DNA from: Novosphingobium indicum
GTDB lineage: Bacteria; Pseudomonadota; Alphaproteobacteria; Sphingomonadales; Sphingomonadaceae
NCBI RefSeq assembly: GCF_014645195.1
Contig: NZ_BMLK01000006.1
Coordinates: 124,001 to 188,000 of the forward strand
Length of the DNA: 64,000 nt
Direction of reading: 5' to 3'
Shown here: piece after piece, positions 44,668 through 53,830 of the stretch
Position numbering within the stretch: the first letter of the stretch is position 1
Layout: the number at the start of each line of letters is the position of its first letter
Program-made: the position numbers and the translations under genes
The notes under the pieces: model-generated
Databases searched by the model: none
What the model was told of the DNA's origin: nothing
The model's input: only the letters and a program-made list of their open reading frames with translations

Positions 44668-45333
44668 TCAGTCGTGCGGCGGGTTCTCGATCAGCTCTTC
44701 CTTGGCCTCTTCGCCCATGCCGTGTTTCAGAACCATCGGCAGTTGCGAGAAGGTGAAGACGAACGACAGGACGGTGAAGCCCCAGAGCTTTGCCTGAAGC
44801 CAGGTCTCGAAGCTCACGGTATAGACCAGCGCGGTGTTGAGCACCGCGAGGAACAGGAAGAACCACGCCCAGTTGCGCGAGAGCTTCATCCAGCCTTCCT
44901 CGTTCAGACCCTCGAAAGCGGACTGGAGGAGGTACTTGAGCATCGCCTTGCCGCGCCACAGCCCGAAGAACAGCACGCCCGAGAACATCAGGTAGACGGC
45001 CGTGGGCTTGATGCGGATCCAGAAGTCGTTGTGGAAGATCACCGTCAGCGTGCCGAAACCGATAATCAGCACGGTTGTCAGCCACAGCATCGGCGAGACA
45101 TGGCCGAGCCGCCATTTGGAGATGCCGAGCGCAACCAAGGTGGCGATCATAAAGGCAACAGTGCCCTTGATGACGGCGCCGACCGTCGCCAGCGAACTGC
45201 CTTCGCCGGACGGTGAATAGTATTTGTAAGCAAGGAAGAAGACCAGCAGCGGGCCGAAATCGACGATGAGATTGACCCACGAGCTCTTGGGCTTCTCGGG
45301 CTGCTCTGCCTGTTGGGTGTTGCTGTCGGTCAT
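44668..45333 (-). CDS. yciB: Inner membrane-spanning protein YciB (septation protein A family)
   Basis: A 221-residue protein with five or six membrane helices and the conserved NLIVDFGPLLVFFLAY start (residues 21-36) and NDFWIRIKPTAVYLMF near 102-117. Family knowledge: YciB affects cell-envelope synthesis and septation. It is last in the dapF-mtaB-ftsY-yciB operon, with its ATG overlapping the ftsY stop (TAATG). Confidence 0.93.
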   Translation of the reverse strand: MTDSNTQQAEQPEKPKSSWVNLIVDFGPLLVFFLAYKYYSPSGEGSSLATVGAVIKGTVAFMIATLVALGISKWRLGHVSPMLWLTTVLIIGFGTLTVIFHNDFWIRIKPTAVYLMFSGVLFFGLWRGKAMLKYLLQSAFEGLNEEGWMKLSRNWAWFFLFLAVLNTALVYTVSFETWLQAKLWGFTVLSFVFTFSQLPMVLKHGMGEEAKEELIENPPHD

Positions 45334-46304
45334 TACGCAATTCCGGCGATAACGCGGGCCAGAAGGTCCGGATTGAAGGGACGCAGGTCATCGATCTTTT
45401 CGCCGACGCCGATGGCGTGGATCGGCAGACCGTATTGCTCGGCCGCCGCGACCAGCACGCCGCCGCGCGCGGTGCCGTCGAGCTTGGTCATGATCAGGCC
45501 GGAAACGCCCGCCACTTCCTTGAATATCTCGATCTGCGAGAGCGCATTCTGACCATTGGTGGCATCGAGCACCAGCACCACGTCGTGCGGTGCCTCGGGA
45601 TTGAGGCGGCCGAGGACGCGGCGGATCTTGGCCAGCTCGTCCATCAGTTCGCGCTTGTTCTGCAGGCGGCCGGCAGTGTCGACGATCAGCGCGTCGATGC
45701 CCTGATCGGTCGCCGACTTGACCGCATCGAACACGACCGAGGCCGGATCGCCGCCTTCGGGCCCCTTGACGATGGGAATGCTTAGCCGCTCGGCCCAGAC
45801 GCCCAACTGGCCGATGGCCGCCGCGCGAAAGGTGTCGCCGGCAGCCAGCATCACCGCGTAGTCCTGTTCCTGGAACAGATGCGCGAGCTTGGCGATCGTC
45901 GTGGTCTTGCCCGATCCGTTGACGCCGATCACCAGAATGACCTGCGGACGCGGGAAGGCAACGACGTCGAGTGGCTTGGCAACGGGGCGCAGGATCTCGG
46001 CGATTTCGCGCGCGACCACTTCCATGATGGCGCGCTCGTCGACATCGCGCTCGAAACGTTCTTCGGCAAGGCGGTCCCGGATGCGGGCAGCGGCGCGCGG
46101 GCCGAGGTCGGACATGATCAGCGCGTCTTCGATATCGTCGAGCTGTCCGTCATCGAGGCGTGTCTTGCCGACGATTCCAGCGAGGTTGCCGGTCAGCCGT
46201 TCGGACGTCTTGCGAAAGCCGCCGAACAGGCGGTCGGACCATTCACCGCCGTCATTGCCGGGATCGGCAGCCTCGTTCTCGGGCGTGGGGCCCTCGGTAC
46301 TCAT
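45333..46304 (-). CDS. ftsY: Signal recognition particle receptor FtsY
   Basis: A 323-residue SRP GTPase, the partner of Ffh encoded at 12863. The short acidic A domain (residues 1-30) is followed by the NG domain with GVNGSGKTTTIAKLA, DTAGRLQNK and TKLDGTARGG. The ATG at 46304 overlaps the mtaB stop by 4 bases; upstream open frame is the end of mtaB in another frame. Overlaps yciB by one base. Confidence 0.97.
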   Translation of the reverse strand: MSTEGPTPENEAADPGNDGGEWSDRLFGGFRKTSERLTGNLAGIVGKTRLDDGQLDDIEDALIMSDLGPRAAARIRDRLAEERFERDVDERAIMEVVAREIAEILRPVAKPLDVVAFPRPQVILVIGVNGSGKTTTIAKLAHLFQEQDYAVMLAAGDTFRAAAIGQLGVWAERLSIPIVKGPEGGDPASVVFDAVKSATDQGIDALIVDTAGRLQNKRELMDELAKIRRVLGRLNPEAPHDVVLVLDATNGQNALSQIEIFKEVAGVSGLIMTKLDGTARGGVLVAAAEQYGLPIHAIGVGEKIDDLRPFNPDLLARVIAGIA

Positions 46305-47479
46305 GCTTCCAGTATTCCTTCGACTACCCTTGCGGGCGTAACGCGGATCAAAGCGCCGGGCTGCGTGCCGGCGGGCAGACGTACGGGCGCGAAAGTTTCC
46401 GCATGTCCGGCTCCGCCTTTCTCGGCCAGCACCCATAGCGGCTTGCCGGTTTGCGCGGCAAGCCAGTCTGCGCGCACTTGTGCCACCTTTGCCCGCAATT
46501 CCGCGGCGCGGGCCTTCACGATGGACGGATCGACCTGCGGCATGCGCGCGGCCGGCGTGCCCGGGCGCGGGGAGAAGGGGAAGACGTGTCCGTGGACGAC
46601 TCCGGCCTGTTCGATGATCGAGAGGTTCGCTGCGTGGGCTTCCTCGTCTTCGGTCGGAAAGCCGGCGATCAGGTCGGCACCGACGGCGATTTCGGGGCGC
46701 CTGGTGCGAAGCCGCTCTACCAGTGAGAGCGCATCGGCGCGGCTGTGCCGGCGCTTCATGCGCTTGAGGATCAGATCGTGCCCGTGCTGCAGCGAAAGAT
46801 GCACGTGCGGCATCATTCGCGCTTCACCGGCGAGAAGGCCGAACAGTGCATCGTCCACTTCCGCACCATCGATCGAGGAGAGGCGCAGCCGGGGCAGGGC
46901 TGGAAACTTTGCGAGGATCGCTTCACACAGCGCGCCGAGGTGCGGGCTCCCAGGCAGGTCTGCGCCCCAGGATGTCAGGTCGACGCCGGTAAGCACGATC
47001 TCGTTCACCGCGGCATCGAGGTGCACGGCGACATCCTGCAGTACTTCGGCAATCGAGTGCGAGCGGCTGGGCCCGCGGCCCTGCGGGATCACGCAGAAGG
47101 TGCAGGCATGGTCGCAGCCGTTCTGCACCTGAACGAAGCCGCGCGTATAGCCACGCCTTTCGCGAACAAGTGGCGCTATCGGCACGTTCCACGCGCGCGG
47201 ATCGAGCTTGGCAGTGTTGGCCACGAGGCCGTCGACTTCCGGCATCGCGCCGAGCATTTCGCGTTCGACTTCCGCCGCACAGCCCGTGACGATCAGCCGC
47301 GCATCGGGGCGGGCGCGGCGCGCACGGCGGATCGCCTGGCGCGTCTGGCGCACGGCCTCGCTGGTTACCGCGCAGGAATTGACGACGACGAGGTCTTCGC
47401 TGCCGCCCAGCATGACGCGCATGGCCTCGCTCTCGGACAGGTTGAGGCGGCAGCCGAGCGAATGGACTTCGACAGTCAA
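46301..47479 (-). CDS. mtaB: tRNA t6A37 methylthiotransferase MtaB
   Basis: A 392-residue radical SAM enzyme that converts t6A37 to ms2t6A37 in tRNAs reading ANN codons. The first cluster uses Cys in HSLGCRLN, NSCAVT and TGCAAEV; the radical SAM cluster is CDHACTFC. The TRAM-like C terminus follows residue 330. The start is TTG at 47479, overlapping the dapF stop (TTGA) with GGGAG upstream; the frame is open further upstream but lies inside dapF. Confidence 0.93.
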   Translation of the reverse strand: MTVEVHSLGCRLNLSESEAMRVMLGGSEDLVVVNSCAVTSEAVRQTRQAIRRARRARPDARLIVTGCAAEVEREMLGAMPEVDGLVANTAKLDPRAWNVPIAPLVRERRGYTRGFVQVQNGCDHACTFCVIPQGRGPSRSHSIAEVLQDVAVHLDAAVNEIVLTGVDLTSWGADLPGSPHLGALCEAILAKFPALPRLRLSSIDGAEVDDALFGLLAGEARMMPHVHLSLQHGHDLILKRMKRRHSRADALSLVERLRTRRPEIAVGADLIAGFPTEDEEAHAANLSIIEQAGVVHGHVFPFSPRPGTPAARMPQVDPSIVKARAAELRAKVAQVRADWLAAQTGKPLWVLAEKGGAGHAETFAPVRLPAGTQPGALIRVTPARVVEGILEA

Positions 47480-48306
47480 TCCGTGCTCCCGGCCGCAAGA
47501 CCGTAGTCGGCGGGATCGAAGTTGCCGCGGAAGCTCTCGGTGGCGGGCCCCGTCATGACGATCTCGCCGTCCTCGCGCCATTCGATCTGGAGCGGGCCGC
47601 CAGGAAGGGTGACGGTCACCTTGCGGTCGACGAGGCCACGGGTCATCGCGCCGATCGCGGTGGCGCAGGCGCCGGTACCGCAGGCCCGGGTCAGGCCTGC
47701 ACCGCGTTCCCAGACACGCAGGGTGATCGCATCGCGCGCCGTGATGCCGGCAACGTTGACGTTTACGCGCTCGGGAAAAACGGGGTCAGTCTCGATCAGC
47801 GGTCCGAGGCGCTCCATGTCGATGGCATAGGGATCGTCGACGAAGAAGATCACGTGCGGGTTGCCGACGTTGACCGCTACCGGGCTTGCGAGGCCTTCCC
47901 AGGCGAGCGGCATCGTGTGGGTATCCATGGCATAGGCCAGCGGGATCGCATCCCAATCGAACCGCGGCTTGCCCATCTCGACGGAAATTCCGCCATCGCA
48001 AGGGCTGGCGGATATCATGCCGCCCAGGGTCTCGATCCTTGCTGGCCGACCATGGAGCAGACCGACAGCGCGTGTCGCATTTCCGCAGGCCTCCACTTCG
48101 CTGCCATCGGCATTGAAGATGCGCATGCGAAAATCGCCGTGCTCGGAGGGCTCCAGCACAATAAGCTGGTCGCATCCGATGCCGGTATGGCGGTCTGCCA
48201 GCGCAGTCGCAAAGGCAGCATCAAGGGCCGGAAGGCGCTGCTTGCGTCCATCCAGCACGACGAAGTCGTTGCCGAGCCCGTGCATCTTGGTGAAGTCGAT
48301 CCGCAT
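47476..48306 (-). CDS. dapF: Diaminopimelate epimerase
   Basis: A 276-residue enzyme converting LL- to meso-diaminopimelate for lysine and peptidoglycan. The two catalytic cysteines are Cys74 in EACGNATRA and Cys209 in RACGTGACA. KMHGLGNDFVV at residues 7-17 is the family start. The ATG at 48306 is used; a longer frame from 48336 lacks support. It heads the overlapping dapF-mtaB-ftsY-yciB operon. Confidence 0.97.
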   Translation of the reverse strand: MRIDFTKMHGLGNDFVVLDGRKQRLPALDAAFATALADRHTGIGCDQLIVLEPSEHGDFRMRIFNADGSEVEACGNATRAVGLLHGRPARIETLGGMISASPCDGGISVEMGKPRFDWDAIPLAYAMDTHTMPLAWEGLASPVAVNVGNPHVIFFVDDPYAIDMERLGPLIETDPVFPERVNVNVAGITARDAITLRVWERGAGLTRACGTGACATAIGAMTRGLVDRKVTVTLPGGPLQIEWREDGEIVMTGPATESFRGNFDPADYGLAAGSTD

Positions 48307-48381
48307 GGCGCGCGATCTAGGTGTTGCCGGCGCCAAGGTCCAGAGGAATGCGGGCGATTGCGCGATCGACCGAAGGCGGTG

Positions 48382-50106
48382 TCAGGCGTTTCCGACGCGC
48401 TGCGGAGACTTGGCGGGCTCTTCCGTTTCGGAGCTTGCACCGGCTTCTGCCTTGGCAGCGTCGTCTGCCGTCATCGGCTTCTGGATCAGGAACGGCATGT
48501 CCGGCTGAGAAGGGCTGCCGAGCTGCGCCAGCCATTCGGTGATCTCCGCAGCCGGGCGCGGACGGCCGTAGTAGTAGCCCTGACCCTTGATGGAGCCGTA
48601 CTGCATGAGGTGCTCGAGCACTTCGCCGGTCTCGATACCCTCGACGGTGACGGGAAGCTTGAGGCCCTGACCCAGCATCGCAATGGCGTGAACAATGGCG
48701 GCATTGTCCTTGTTCTCGATCAGGCTCGTCACGAAGCTGCGGTCGATCTTGATGCGGTCGAAAGGCAGGCTGCGCAATTGCGCGAGCGAGCTGTAGCCCG
48801 TGCCGAAATCGTCGAGGCTGATCTTGATGCCCTGATTCTTCAGGCTGGTGATCAGCGAACGGGCCTGCGCGATGTTCTGGTGCAGGCAGCTTTCGGTGAT
48901 TTCAATCTCGAGCCGGTGCGGCGGGAAGTTCGCTTCCACCAGCAGGCGCAGCAGCTTTTGCGAGAACCACGGATCGCGAAGCTGCATAGGCGAGATGTTT
49001 ACCGCCAGCGTCAGGCGGGAATCCCAGCCCTTGGCATCTTCCAGCGCTTGCCGGATCACGCTTTCCGACAGATCGCCGATGGCGCCGATGTCTTCGGCAA
49101 CGGGAATAAAGATATCGGGAGACACGATGCCGAAATGCGGCGAGTTCCAGCGCGCGAGCATTTCGAAGCCGGTGAGTTCTCCGGTCTGCACATCGATCTG
49201 CTGTTCGTAGTAGGGCACGAACTCACCGCGCGGAATGCCCTGGCGGATGCCGCTTTCCAGTTCGGTGCGGAAGCGCATCTCGTCGGCCATCAGGCCTTCG
49301 AACCAGAAGAAGTCGTTCCGGCCTTGGCGCTTGGCGTGGTACATGGCGATATCCGCCATTTCGAGCATCGCATGGGCATCGGGGCGGTTGCCGTCGACGC
49401 CGGGCACGTCCGACCGCGCCATGCCGATCGAGGCTGTAACCTCAATGCTGATGGCGTTTATTTGCGTGCTCTCGCCAATCGCCTTCACGAGCGAGGATGC
49501 CGTCTGGTTGAGCGTGTCTGCGCGCGACTTGTCGAACACGAACGCGGCCGCGAATTCATCGCCGCCGATGCGTCCGAGCAGGGCGCTCTTGGGCAGGCTC
49601 TGGGAGATGCGCTGAGCGCACTCGCGCAGCAGCAAGTCGCCGGTGCTGTGCCCGTTGAAGTCGTTTACCTGCTTGAAGTTGTCGAGATCGATCATCATCA
49701 GCGCAACGGCCTGGCCGCTGGCCTCGGCGCTGTCGATCAGCCGGTCGACGCATTCGTTGAAGCTGCGCCGGTTGAGAAAACCGGTCAGCGGATCGGTTTC
49801 GGCCAGTTGCCGTGCCTGCCTCTCGGCCGCCTTGCGGAGCTGGATTTCCTCGCAGAGCTGGCGATAGCGGCTCCATCCGAAAATGATGATCGCGATATTG
49901 AGCAAGAAGGCGTTGAGCATGAAGTTGTCAGGGCCGGGACCCCGTTCCATCAGCGAGTCCATCACTGATGGGGCGACTTCACTGCCGGTTGCGACAAACA
50001 ACAGGATCGCTGCGGTAACGATACCGAGCGCGACAACATCTACCTGGCGAGCGTTCTCGCCCGTTTCTTCTCCGGTTACAGTGTTACCGGATAATGTTGC
50101 CTTCAC
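48382..50106 (-). CDS. GGDEF-EAL protein (c-di-GMP turnover)
   Basis: A 574-residue protein with two membrane helices (about 24-40 and 63-78) and no further sensor domain. The GGDEF motif is intact at 181-185, but no RxxD inhibitory site is seen before it. The phosphodiesterase domain has EML at 315-317 in place of EAL, NISPMQLR, EITES and DDFGTGYSS at 432-440, so hydrolysis is likely. It probably makes or degrades c-di-GMP at the inner membrane. It lies after dapF on the same strand but separate from it. Confidence 0.93.
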   Translation of the reverse strand: MKATLSGNTVTGEETGENARQVDVVALGIVTAAILLFVATGSEVAPSVMDSLMERGPGPDNFMLNAFLLNIAIIIFGWSRYRQLCEEIQLRKAAERQARQLAETDPLTGFLNRRSFNECVDRLIDSAEASGQAVALMMIDLDNFKQVNDFNGHSTGDLLLRECAQRISQSLPKSALLGRIGGDEFAAAFVFDKSRADTLNQTASSLVKAIGESTQINAISIEVTASIGMARSDVPGVDGNRPDAHAMLEMADIAMYHAKRQGRNDFFWFEGLMADEMRFRTELESGIRQGIPRGEFVPYYEQQIDVQTGELTGFEMLARWNSPHFGIVSPDIFIPVAEDIGAIGDLSESVIRQALEDAKGWDSRLTLAVNISPMQLRDPWFSQKLLRLLVEANFPPHRLEIEITESCLHQNIAQARSLITSLKNQGIKISLDDFGTGYSSLAQLRSLPFDRIKIDRSFVTSLIENKDNAAIVHAIAMLGQGLKLPVTVEGIETGEVLEHLMQYGSIKGQGYYYGRPRPAAEITEWLAQLGSPSQPDMPFLIQKPMTADDAAKAEAGASSETEEPAKSPQRVGNA

Positions 50107-50235
50107 CCGAAAGCTCCCCTGGTCTGTCAGCCAAGGGGCATTTGTGAACGTCTACTCTGAAATTTCCGTTAAGCGGGGCCATATCCGCAGCTCTGCATTT
50201 GCCGGAATAGAGCCCCGCCCAGTTTATTTACCCTG

Positions 50236-51171
50236 TCAGGACTTGAGGCCGATCTCGCGCAGACGCTCCTGCAGATAGTCGTCCGCCGTGATCGATTCCG
50301 GATAGCGGTCCGGACTGTCGGCGCTGATACATTCGGGCAGCGTCACGAAGCGGAAGTCGCTGCGCAGGTGCAGGAAGAACGGCATCGAGTAGCGGCTGTA
50401 GGTCGCCCGGTCGCCGGTCGGATTGCGGACGCGGTGAGTCGTCGAGGGCAGCACATGATTGGTGAGGCGCTGCAGCATGTCGCCGATGTTGATGACCATC
50501 GCGCCTTCCGGCGGTGCGACCGAAAGCCATTTGCCGTTCTTTCCGAGGAGCTCAAGACCTGCCTCCTGCGCGCCCAGCAGCAGGGTGATGAGGTTGATGT
50601 CCTCATGGGCGCCTGCCCGGATGGCACCACCGGCACCTTCGCTCACCGGCGGGTAGTGCAGCAGCCGCATGACGGAGTTGCCGTCTTCGATGGCCGGATC
50701 GAACCAGCGGGCGTCGAGGCCCAGGTCGACGGCGATGGCGGAGAGGACTTCGGCGCCGGTCTTGTCGAACTGGTTGTAGAGTTCGGTAAAGGTCTCGCGG
50801 AAGCCGTCGATCTCTTCAGGCCAGACATTGGGGGGCATGGTCGCGGCAAGGGCGGAGCCCTCCGGAAGGTCGCGGCCGATGTGCCAGAATTCCTTGAGAT
50901 CCTTCTCGGTGGCGCCTTTGGCCACTTCAGTGCGGAACGGCGTGTAGCCGCGTGCGCCGCCCTGACCGGAATTGAAATACTTCATCTTGGTTTCGACCGG
51001 CAGATCGAAGAACTGTTGTGTCAGGTCCCAGGCCCGGTCGATCAGGCCCTGATCGATGCCGTGATCGCGAATCATCGTGAATCCGAAGGTGCGAAAGCTC
51101 TCTCCGATCCGCGGGGCGAGCCGGTCCCGATCGGTCTCGAGGCTCAGGACGGGAATTTCAGCAAGTTCCAT
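50236..51171 (-). CDS. Isopenicillin N synthase family 2OG-Fe(II) oxygenase
   Basis: A 311-residue oxygenase. The iron ligands are His189 and Asp191 (AHEDIN) and His246 (TTHRV), and the 2-oxoglutarate motif is RYS at 260-262. N-terminal IPVLSLE and FRTFGFTMIRDHGI are typical of the family that includes flavone synthase-like and bacterial amino-acid oxidases. The substrate is unknown. The ATG at 51171 fits the family; the upstream open frame is discarded. Confidence 0.92.
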   Translation of the reverse strand: MELAEIPVLSLETDRDRLAPRIGESFRTFGFTMIRDHGIDQGLIDRAWDLTQQFFDLPVETKMKYFNSGQGGARGYTPFRTEVAKGATEKDLKEFWHIGRDLPEGSALAATMPPNVWPEEIDGFRETFTELYNQFDKTGAEVLSAIAVDLGLDARWFDPAIEDGNSVMRLLHYPPVSEGAGGAIRAGAHEDINLITLLLGAQEAGLELLGKNGKWLSVAPPEGAMVINIGDMLQRLTNHVLPSTTHRVRNPTGDRATYSRYSMPFFLHLRSDFRFVTLPECISADSPDRYPESITADDYLQERLREIGLKS

Positions 51172-51252
51172 GGTGGTGGTGCAATCCGTTTTGAATCGTT
51201 TATGCGACCCCTTTAGGGATCTCGACCCATAATCGAAATGGAAAGGCGATGC

Positions 51253-51666
51253 ATGTCTAAGCGCTACTGGCTGATGAAGTCTGAACCGGACGCGTACAGC
51301 TGGGACGATCTGGTGGAAGAGGGCGAAGGAACGTGGGACGGTGTGCGCAACCACCGGGCCGCCAACAACCTGCGAGCCATGCAGGTGGGCGATGAAGCTT
51401 TCTTCTACCATTCGAACATCGGCAAAGAGATTGTCGGGATTGCTACGATCAGCGAGGCGGGCCTGACCGATCCCAGCGATCCGGAAGGCAAGTGGGCGGC
51501 CGTGAAAGTGAAGCCCGTACGCAAGCTCGCAAATCCGGTTACGCTCAAGCAGATCAAGGCCGACCCGAAGCTGGCCGATATCGAACTGGTGAAACTGTCA
51601 CGCCTTTCGGTCGCGGTGATCACGCCCGAGGAATGGAAGTACATCATTTCCATGGCGGAAGGCTGA
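51253..51666 (+). CDS. EVE domain-containing protein
   Basis: A 137-residue PUA-like fold protein of the EVE family (YWLMKSEPDAYSWDDL at residues 4-19, and GTWDGVRNHRAANNLRAMQVGDEAFFYHS). Related domains bind modified DNA or RNA bases through an aromatic pocket. The ATG at 51253 follows AAAGG. It diverges from the oxygenase gene and is followed by CsbD. Confidence 0.93.
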   Translation: MSKRYWLMKSEPDAYSWDDLVEEGEGTWDGVRNHRAANNLRAMQVGDEAFFYHSNIGKEIVGIATISEAGLTDPSDPEGKWAAVKVKPVRKLANPVTLKQIKADPKLADIELVKLSRLSVAVITPEEWKYIISMAEG

Positions 51667-51713
51667 GCCCGGCCCGATACGGGACGAGCGGATGTCCTGG
51701 CAGGGTGGGCGGC

Positions 51714-51739
51714 GGAACCGCCTTCGTTCGCCAGGCGTT
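51714..51739 (+). promoter_or_regulatory. Sigma-EcfG (general stress) promoter before CsbD
   Basis: GGAAC at 51714-51718 and CGTT at 51736-51739, separated by 17 bases, match the alphaproteobacterial EcfG promoter. It lies about 54 bases before the CsbD start, and CsbD genes are typical members of this stress regulon. Confidence 0.6.
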
Positions 51740-51792
51740 CTCTTCATGAAAGCGGCAGATCTTTTCTGCCCTGCAATCATGGAGTGAAAATC

Positions 51793-51975
51793 ATGGGTGA
51801 ACTCAAGGACACCGTAAAGGGCCTCGGCAACGAAATCGCAGGCAACGCCAAGCAGGCCGTCGGCGAGGCCAGCAATGACAAGGACAAGAAGGCTGAAGGC
51901 AAGGCGCAGGAAGCCAAGGGCGAAGTCCAGCAGGGCATCGGCAAGGTGAAGGGCGCTTTGGGCGACAGGATCTGA
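51793..51975 (+). CDS. CsbD-like stress protein
   Basis: A 60-residue hydrophilic helical protein with the CsbD repeat pattern (GELKDTVKGLGNEIAGNAKQAVGE, GKAQEAKGEVQQGIGKVKGALGD). Function is unknown, but expression rises in general stress responses in several bacteria. The ATG at 51793 is chosen because GGAG at 51781-51784 is 8 bases away; a GTG at 51784 would give 63 residues. A sigma-EcfG type promoter and a terminator flank it. Confidence 0.88.
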   Translation: MGELKDTVKGLGNEIAGNAKQAVGEASNDKDKKAEGKAQEAKGEVQQGIGKVKGALGDRI

Positions 51976-52008
51976 CCGCTCGCTTCCGCGCTATCCAGCG
52001 AATCATGG

Positions 52009-52034
52009 AAAGGCCGCCTTCGGGCGGCCTTTTT
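52009..52034 (+). terminator. Rho-independent terminator after CsbD
   Basis: AAAGGCCGCC pairs with GGCGGCCTTT around a TTCG tetraloop, followed by T residues. Confidence 0.9.
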
Positions 52035-52156
52035 CGTGTAAACTGAGCGGTTTGAACGGCATGGAATTAGTGCGCTTTCCGCACACTCGTCCCGTTATGG
52101 GAAGCCGTTTTCGAGGCGCTTGGCAAAATCGTAAACAAATTCTTAAGACGTGCGTT

Positions 52157-52387
52157 ATGAGAAAAATGACACGTCGCGCTCTCGTACTCTCACAGGAATC
52201 GGCCGGGCATCCCTTCCGTCGGTCGTTGCCACCCCATGTCTTTACCGAACCGCTCGGTGTCGATGCCGATGAAGAGGACGATAACGCACGTGCAGCCCGT
52301 CGTTGGCGCATGGCAGGGGGAGACTGGCGAGGGTTCCTCGCGGCTTACTGCGCAAGCTTCGTGGCGATCAGCATCTTCATCGCCTGA
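52157..52387 (+). CDS. Small protein with C-terminal membrane helix, unknown function
   Basis: A 76-residue protein that begins MRKMTRRALVLSQ and has a polar middle (PHVFTEPLGVDADEEDDNARAARRW) and one C-terminal helix (WRGFLAAYCASFVAISIFIA), a tail-anchored layout. ATG at 52157 or 52166 are possible starts; a longer frame from 52052 is less likely because it runs close to the CsbD terminator. The preceding DNA is A+T rich. No family recognised. Confidence 0.55.
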   Translation: MRKMTRRALVLSQESAGHPFRRSLPPHVFTEPLGVDADEEDDNARAARRWRMAGGDWRGFLAAYCASFVAISIFIA

Positions 52388-52402
52388 CGGGCGACAGGCC
52401 GG

Positions 52403-53713
52403 TCAGGCGGTAACCGCCGACCGTTCCGCCCGAAACAGCAGGTAGCCGAGCCAGGCCGAAGCGCCGCAGCTCAAGGCGACCACCAGCAACTGCCGCACCA
52501 CCGGAAGGCCGCTCAGCGTCATTGCTTCGGTCAGGACTGCGCCCAGAACCATCGCGCCGGAATTGACGATGTTGTTTGCCGCGACCGTGCGGGCGGTCTG
52601 CGACTTGTCGACGAATGTCGTCAGGAAGGCGTAGAGCGGAACCACGAACATACCGCCGCTGATGGCAATACCGAGCAGTGTCAGCAGCAGCGGGACAGCG
52701 AGAGGCTGAACCACGAAAGTGGCGACATCCATCAGTTCTTCGGGGCCGTTGTGCGGTGGCCAGATCGCGCAGACCTGCTGGAAGGCCACCAGGAAAACGC
52801 CCATCCCGATGACAGAGATCGGCGACCACTTCGCCGATACAGTCCCCTTGAGCATGGCATTGATGACCATCGATCCGATGGCCACACCGACCGAGAAGAT
52901 CACGAGGAAAAGGCTCGCGACCTGCTTGCTGGCCATGAGGATGTTCTTGGCGAGTGGCGGGAACTGGATGAACAGCACGGTGCCGATCGCCCAGAAGAAG
53001 CTGATGGCGCAGATGGCCAGAAAGACGCGGCGATCCTTCATCGTTGTGCGCACAAGCGTCACTGACGAACGTATCACGTGGTAGTCCAGCGGTTCGACTT
53101 TTCCCAGCGGCGGCGCGGGCGGGACCTTGCTGCCGGCGAAAAAGCCGATCCCGGCAACCGCAACGACGGCGATGGCTGCCGCCTGCACGCTGATCCAGCC
53201 AGCAACGATGGTGCCTGCCAGAACCGCCAGATATGTACCGGCCTCGACCATGCCGGTGCCAGCCAGAACTTCTCCGCGCTCCAGATGCTGGGGCAGGATG
53301 GCGTACTTGATCGGCCCGAAGAAGGTCGAGTGGATGCCCATGGCGAACAGGGCTGCGAGCATCAGTGGAATGGCCATCGTATGCAGTGCGACACCCTGCC
53401 AGGCGAGCACGAGACCGGCTCCGCCGATCAGCATAATGGCGATTTCGCAGGCCTTGATGATGCGGATCAGCAGGGCCTTGTCGCGCATGTCCGCCAGCTG
53501 CCCGGCCAGCGCCGAGAGCAGGAAGAACGGAATGATGAAAATGGCCGAGGCCAGAGCGCTGAAGCGGGCTTCCTGTGCCTCGGAATTATAGACCTCGTAC
53601 ACGACGTAGAGGATCATCGCGTTCTTGAACAAATTGTCGTTGAACGCCCCGAGGAGCTGGGTGACGAACAGGGGAAGGAAGCGTCGCGCCCGTATCAGTT
53701 GGGTCGTGGTCAT
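52403..53713 (-). CDS. MFS transporter, LplT/Aas-type lysophospholipid flippase-like
   Basis: A 436-residue transporter with about 12 hydrophobic segments. The N-terminal FLPLFVTQLLGAFNDNLFKNA and FFGPIKYAILPQH segments are hallmarks of the LplT/Aas MFS branch, which moves lysophospholipids across the inner membrane for re-acylation. No acyltransferase domain is fused to it and none lies next to it, so the substrate remains an inference. The ATG at 53713 is chosen over an upstream in-frame ATG at 53752. It diverges from pgsA. Confidence 0.88.
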   Translation of the reverse strand: MTTTQLIRARRFLPLFVTQLLGAFNDNLFKNAMILYVVYEVYNSEAQEARFSALASAIFIIPFFLLSALAGQLADMRDKALLIRIIKACEIAIMLIGGAGLVLAWQGVALHTMAIPLMLAALFAMGIHSTFFGPIKYAILPQHLERGEVLAGTGMVEAGTYLAVLAGTIVAGWISVQAAAIAVVAVAGIGFFAGSKVPPAPPLGKVEPLDYHVIRSSVTLVRTTMKDRRVFLAICAISFFWAIGTVLFIQFPPLAKNILMASKQVASLFLVIFSVGVAIGSMVINAMLKGTVSAKWSPISVIGMGVFLVAFQQVCAIWPPHNGPEELMDVATFVVQPLAVPLLLTLLGIAISGGMFVVPLYAFLTTFVDKSQTARTVAANNIVNSGAMVLGAVLTEAMTLSGLPVVRQLLVVALSCGASAWLGYLLFRAERSAVTA

Positions 53714-53830
53714 GTCGGGTTGTAACCGGCCTGCCTTTCGTTGCCGGGACACTTAATGCGGTGGGCAGGGGGCACAACCCCTGATCTGCACTTTATTCCA
53801 TGCTCGCTTAGGGGCTATGGGCGGGCGGAC

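Noticed and set aside
47854-49968. A 704-codon plus-strand open frame opposite dapF and the GGDEF-EAL gene
   Set aside because: It runs across two real minus-strand genes and their gap; no domain seen.
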